From Pseudomonadota bacterium (GTDB taxonomy: Bacteria > Pseudomonadota > Alphaproteobacteria > Rhizobiales > Rhizobiaceae), in NCBI GenBank assembly GCA_023433855.1, contig JAEYTV010000397.1:1-13698 (forward strand): a stretch of DNA of 13,698 bases. Reading direction: 5' to 3'. Made by a program: the position numbers and the translations under genes. Of the stretch, positions 12,875-13,698 are shown in pieces. Under the pieces are notes generated by a model. It did not search any database. It was not told the DNA's origin and was given only the letters and a program-made list of their open reading frames with translations. Position 1 is the first letter of the stretch; each line of letters starts with the position of its first letter.

Positions 12875-13522
12875 ATGCAGACACTCACAATCATCATTGC
12901 AGACGATCACCCGCTTTTTCGCGGCGCGCTGAGTCAGGCTGTCAAAGGCCTGGCAGCAGAACTGCGCATCATAGAAGCGGGCGACTTCGACGCCGCAAGG
13001 TCTGCGGCGGAGGACAATCCCGAAGCCGATCTGATGCTTCTTGACCTGGCGATGCCCGGTGTCAGCGGTTTCTCCGGGCTGGTGTCTCTTCGTGCCGAGT
13101 TTTCCGCCCTGCCGATCGTTGTAGTATCCGCAACCGATGATGCCGGCACAATTCGCCGCGCCCTCGAACTTGGCGCCTCGGGCTTCATGTCCAAATCATC
13201 AGGACTGGACGACATCAGGGCCGGTATTCACGCGGTGCTCAAGGGGGACATCTGGGCACCCATGGGCGATCTTGGCGCTTCCGAAGAAGATCCCGGTCTC
13301 GCCGAGCTCATCGATCGGCTGAAGACACTGACGCCTCAGCAGAACCGAGTGCTGACAATGCTCGGCGAAGGCCTCCTCAACAAGCAGATCGCGTATGCAC
13401 TGGGCGTTTCGGAAGCGACCGTCAAGGCGCATGTGTCTGCAATCCTGCTGAAGCTGAACGTGGACAGCCGCACCCAGGCGGTCATCAAGCTCGGGAAGAT
13501 CAACATGGCGCTGGTGGCCTGA
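12875..13522 (+). CDS. NarL/LuxR-type response regulator, ErdR/CrbR-like
   Basis: This 215-residue protein has an N-terminal receiver with the acidic pair Asp10-Asp11 (in ADDHPLFRGAL), phosphoacceptor Asp57 in LLDLAMPG, the conserved Ser85 in VVVSA and Lys107 in FMSKSS. A C-terminal LuxR/NarL helix-turn-helix follows at about 152-205 (LTPQQNRVL, NKQIAYALGVSEATVKAHVSAI). All residues needed for phosphorylation are present. The blocks GASGFMSKSS and NKQIAYxLxxxExTVKAHVSAI resemble ErdR/CrbR/AgmR regulators, which control acetate or alcohol metabolism in gammaproteobacteria. That link is by similarity only. ATG 12875 is preferred, with GGAGG at 12860-12864; GTG 12869 and ATG 12851 are in frame but poorer. 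No histidine kinase is encoded in the window. Confidence 0.9.
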   Translation: MQTLTIIIADDHPLFRGALSQAVKGLAAELRIIEAGDFDAARSAAEDNPEADLMLLDLAMPGVSGFSGLVSLRAEFSALPIVVVSATDDAGTIRRALELGASGFMSKSSGLDDIRAGIHAVLKGDIWAPMGDLGASEEDPGLAELIDRLKTLTPQQNRVLTMLGEGLLNKQIAYALGVSEATVKAHVSAILLKLNVDSRTQAVIKLGKINMALVA

Positions 13523-13698
13523 CGCCAAGAGCCGAAACACAGGATTTTATTCCTCTCCGCTCTTTACGCGGACATTACCCTTCGTTAAACTCCACCATAC
13601 TTGCGCGCTCCCAGGATCCTCTCCCGGCCGTGCCACGGGGCTCTGCCGCGGCCGACAGGATGAGTGTCTTGCGAGCCGATGATGGGTAAGGGCAAGAT
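13523..13698. other. Intergenic DNA to the right edge, no gene supported
   Basis: These 176 bases follow the response regulator. They contain a weak TCCGC/GCGGA stem (13556-13572) without a T-tract and two CGGCCG copies (13625-13630 and 13649-13654) that could pair. An ATG at 13679 stays open to the edge but has only six codons and no ribosome binding site. Confidence 0.5.

Noticed and set aside
13556..13572. TCCGC/GCGGA hairpin as terminator of the response regulator
   Set aside because: Only a 5-base stem with a 7-base loop and no following T run.
13574..13588. CtrA-like site TTAC-N6-TTAA
   Set aside because: The spacing is one base short of TTAA-N7-TTAA and the first half-site is imperfect.
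13625..13654. Two CGGCCG copies as a stem or mobile element end
   Set aside because: CGGCCG is self-complementary and frequent in GC-rich DNA, and no associated structure or duplication is seen.

Overview
The window looks like ordinary chromosome from an alphaproteobacterium of the order Rhizobiales, most likely Rhizobiaceae (Rhizobium, Agrobacterium or Sinorhizobium type). The reasons are the high GC content, promoter-like elements close to the rhizobial CTTGAC-N17-CTATAT pattern, and families typical of that order: a TauE/TIGR02186 pair, a ligase-associated Lhr helicase with PdeM, a small DUF6460-like membrane protein, and a DUF952-pyrD pair. Genes are tightly packed and no intergenic gap exceeds 180 bases. 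I see no rRNA, tRNA, CRISPR array, insertion sequence, integrase or phage gene.

Left block (1-2794, + strand): the C-terminal half of a TauE/SafE (TSUP) permease, cut by the window edge, is translationally coupled to a TIGR02186 membrane-anchored periplasmic protein. An alpha/beta hydrolase (COG4757-like) and a universal stress protein follow. The stress protein gene has a good FNR/FixK-like inverted repeat about 50 bases before its start, placed correctly for a class II activated promoter.

Middle block (2796-8682, - strand, read from right to left): a TPR-methyltransferase (COG4976-like); two coupled paralogous YitT-family membrane proteins behind a promoter carrying a perfect 7-3-7 palindrome; then an Lhr-type DEXH helicase and its partner phosphoesterase PdeM. 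The helicase and PdeM belong to the ligase-associated DNA repair set, but the ligase and nuclease of that set are not here.

Right block (8715-13698): a + strand operon of a small two-helix membrane protein (DUF6460-like), a CAP-domain lipoprotein with a Tat-like signal, and a DinF-type MATE exporter, packed with gaps of 0-1 base. It meets, tail to tail with a 25-base overlap, a - strand DUF952-pyrD pair (class 2 dihydroorotate dehydrogenase) whose genes overlap by GTGA. Divergent from DUF952 is a small secreted coiled-coil protein, followed by a NarL/LuxR-type response regulator resembling ErdR/CrbR. The last 176 bases hold no gene I can support.

I found no dramatic new system. The best leads are the anaerobox-like site before the universal stress protein, the coupled YitT pair with its palindromic operator candidate, the membrane protein/CAP lipoprotein/MATE operon, and the uncharacterised small secreted protein beside the response regulator.
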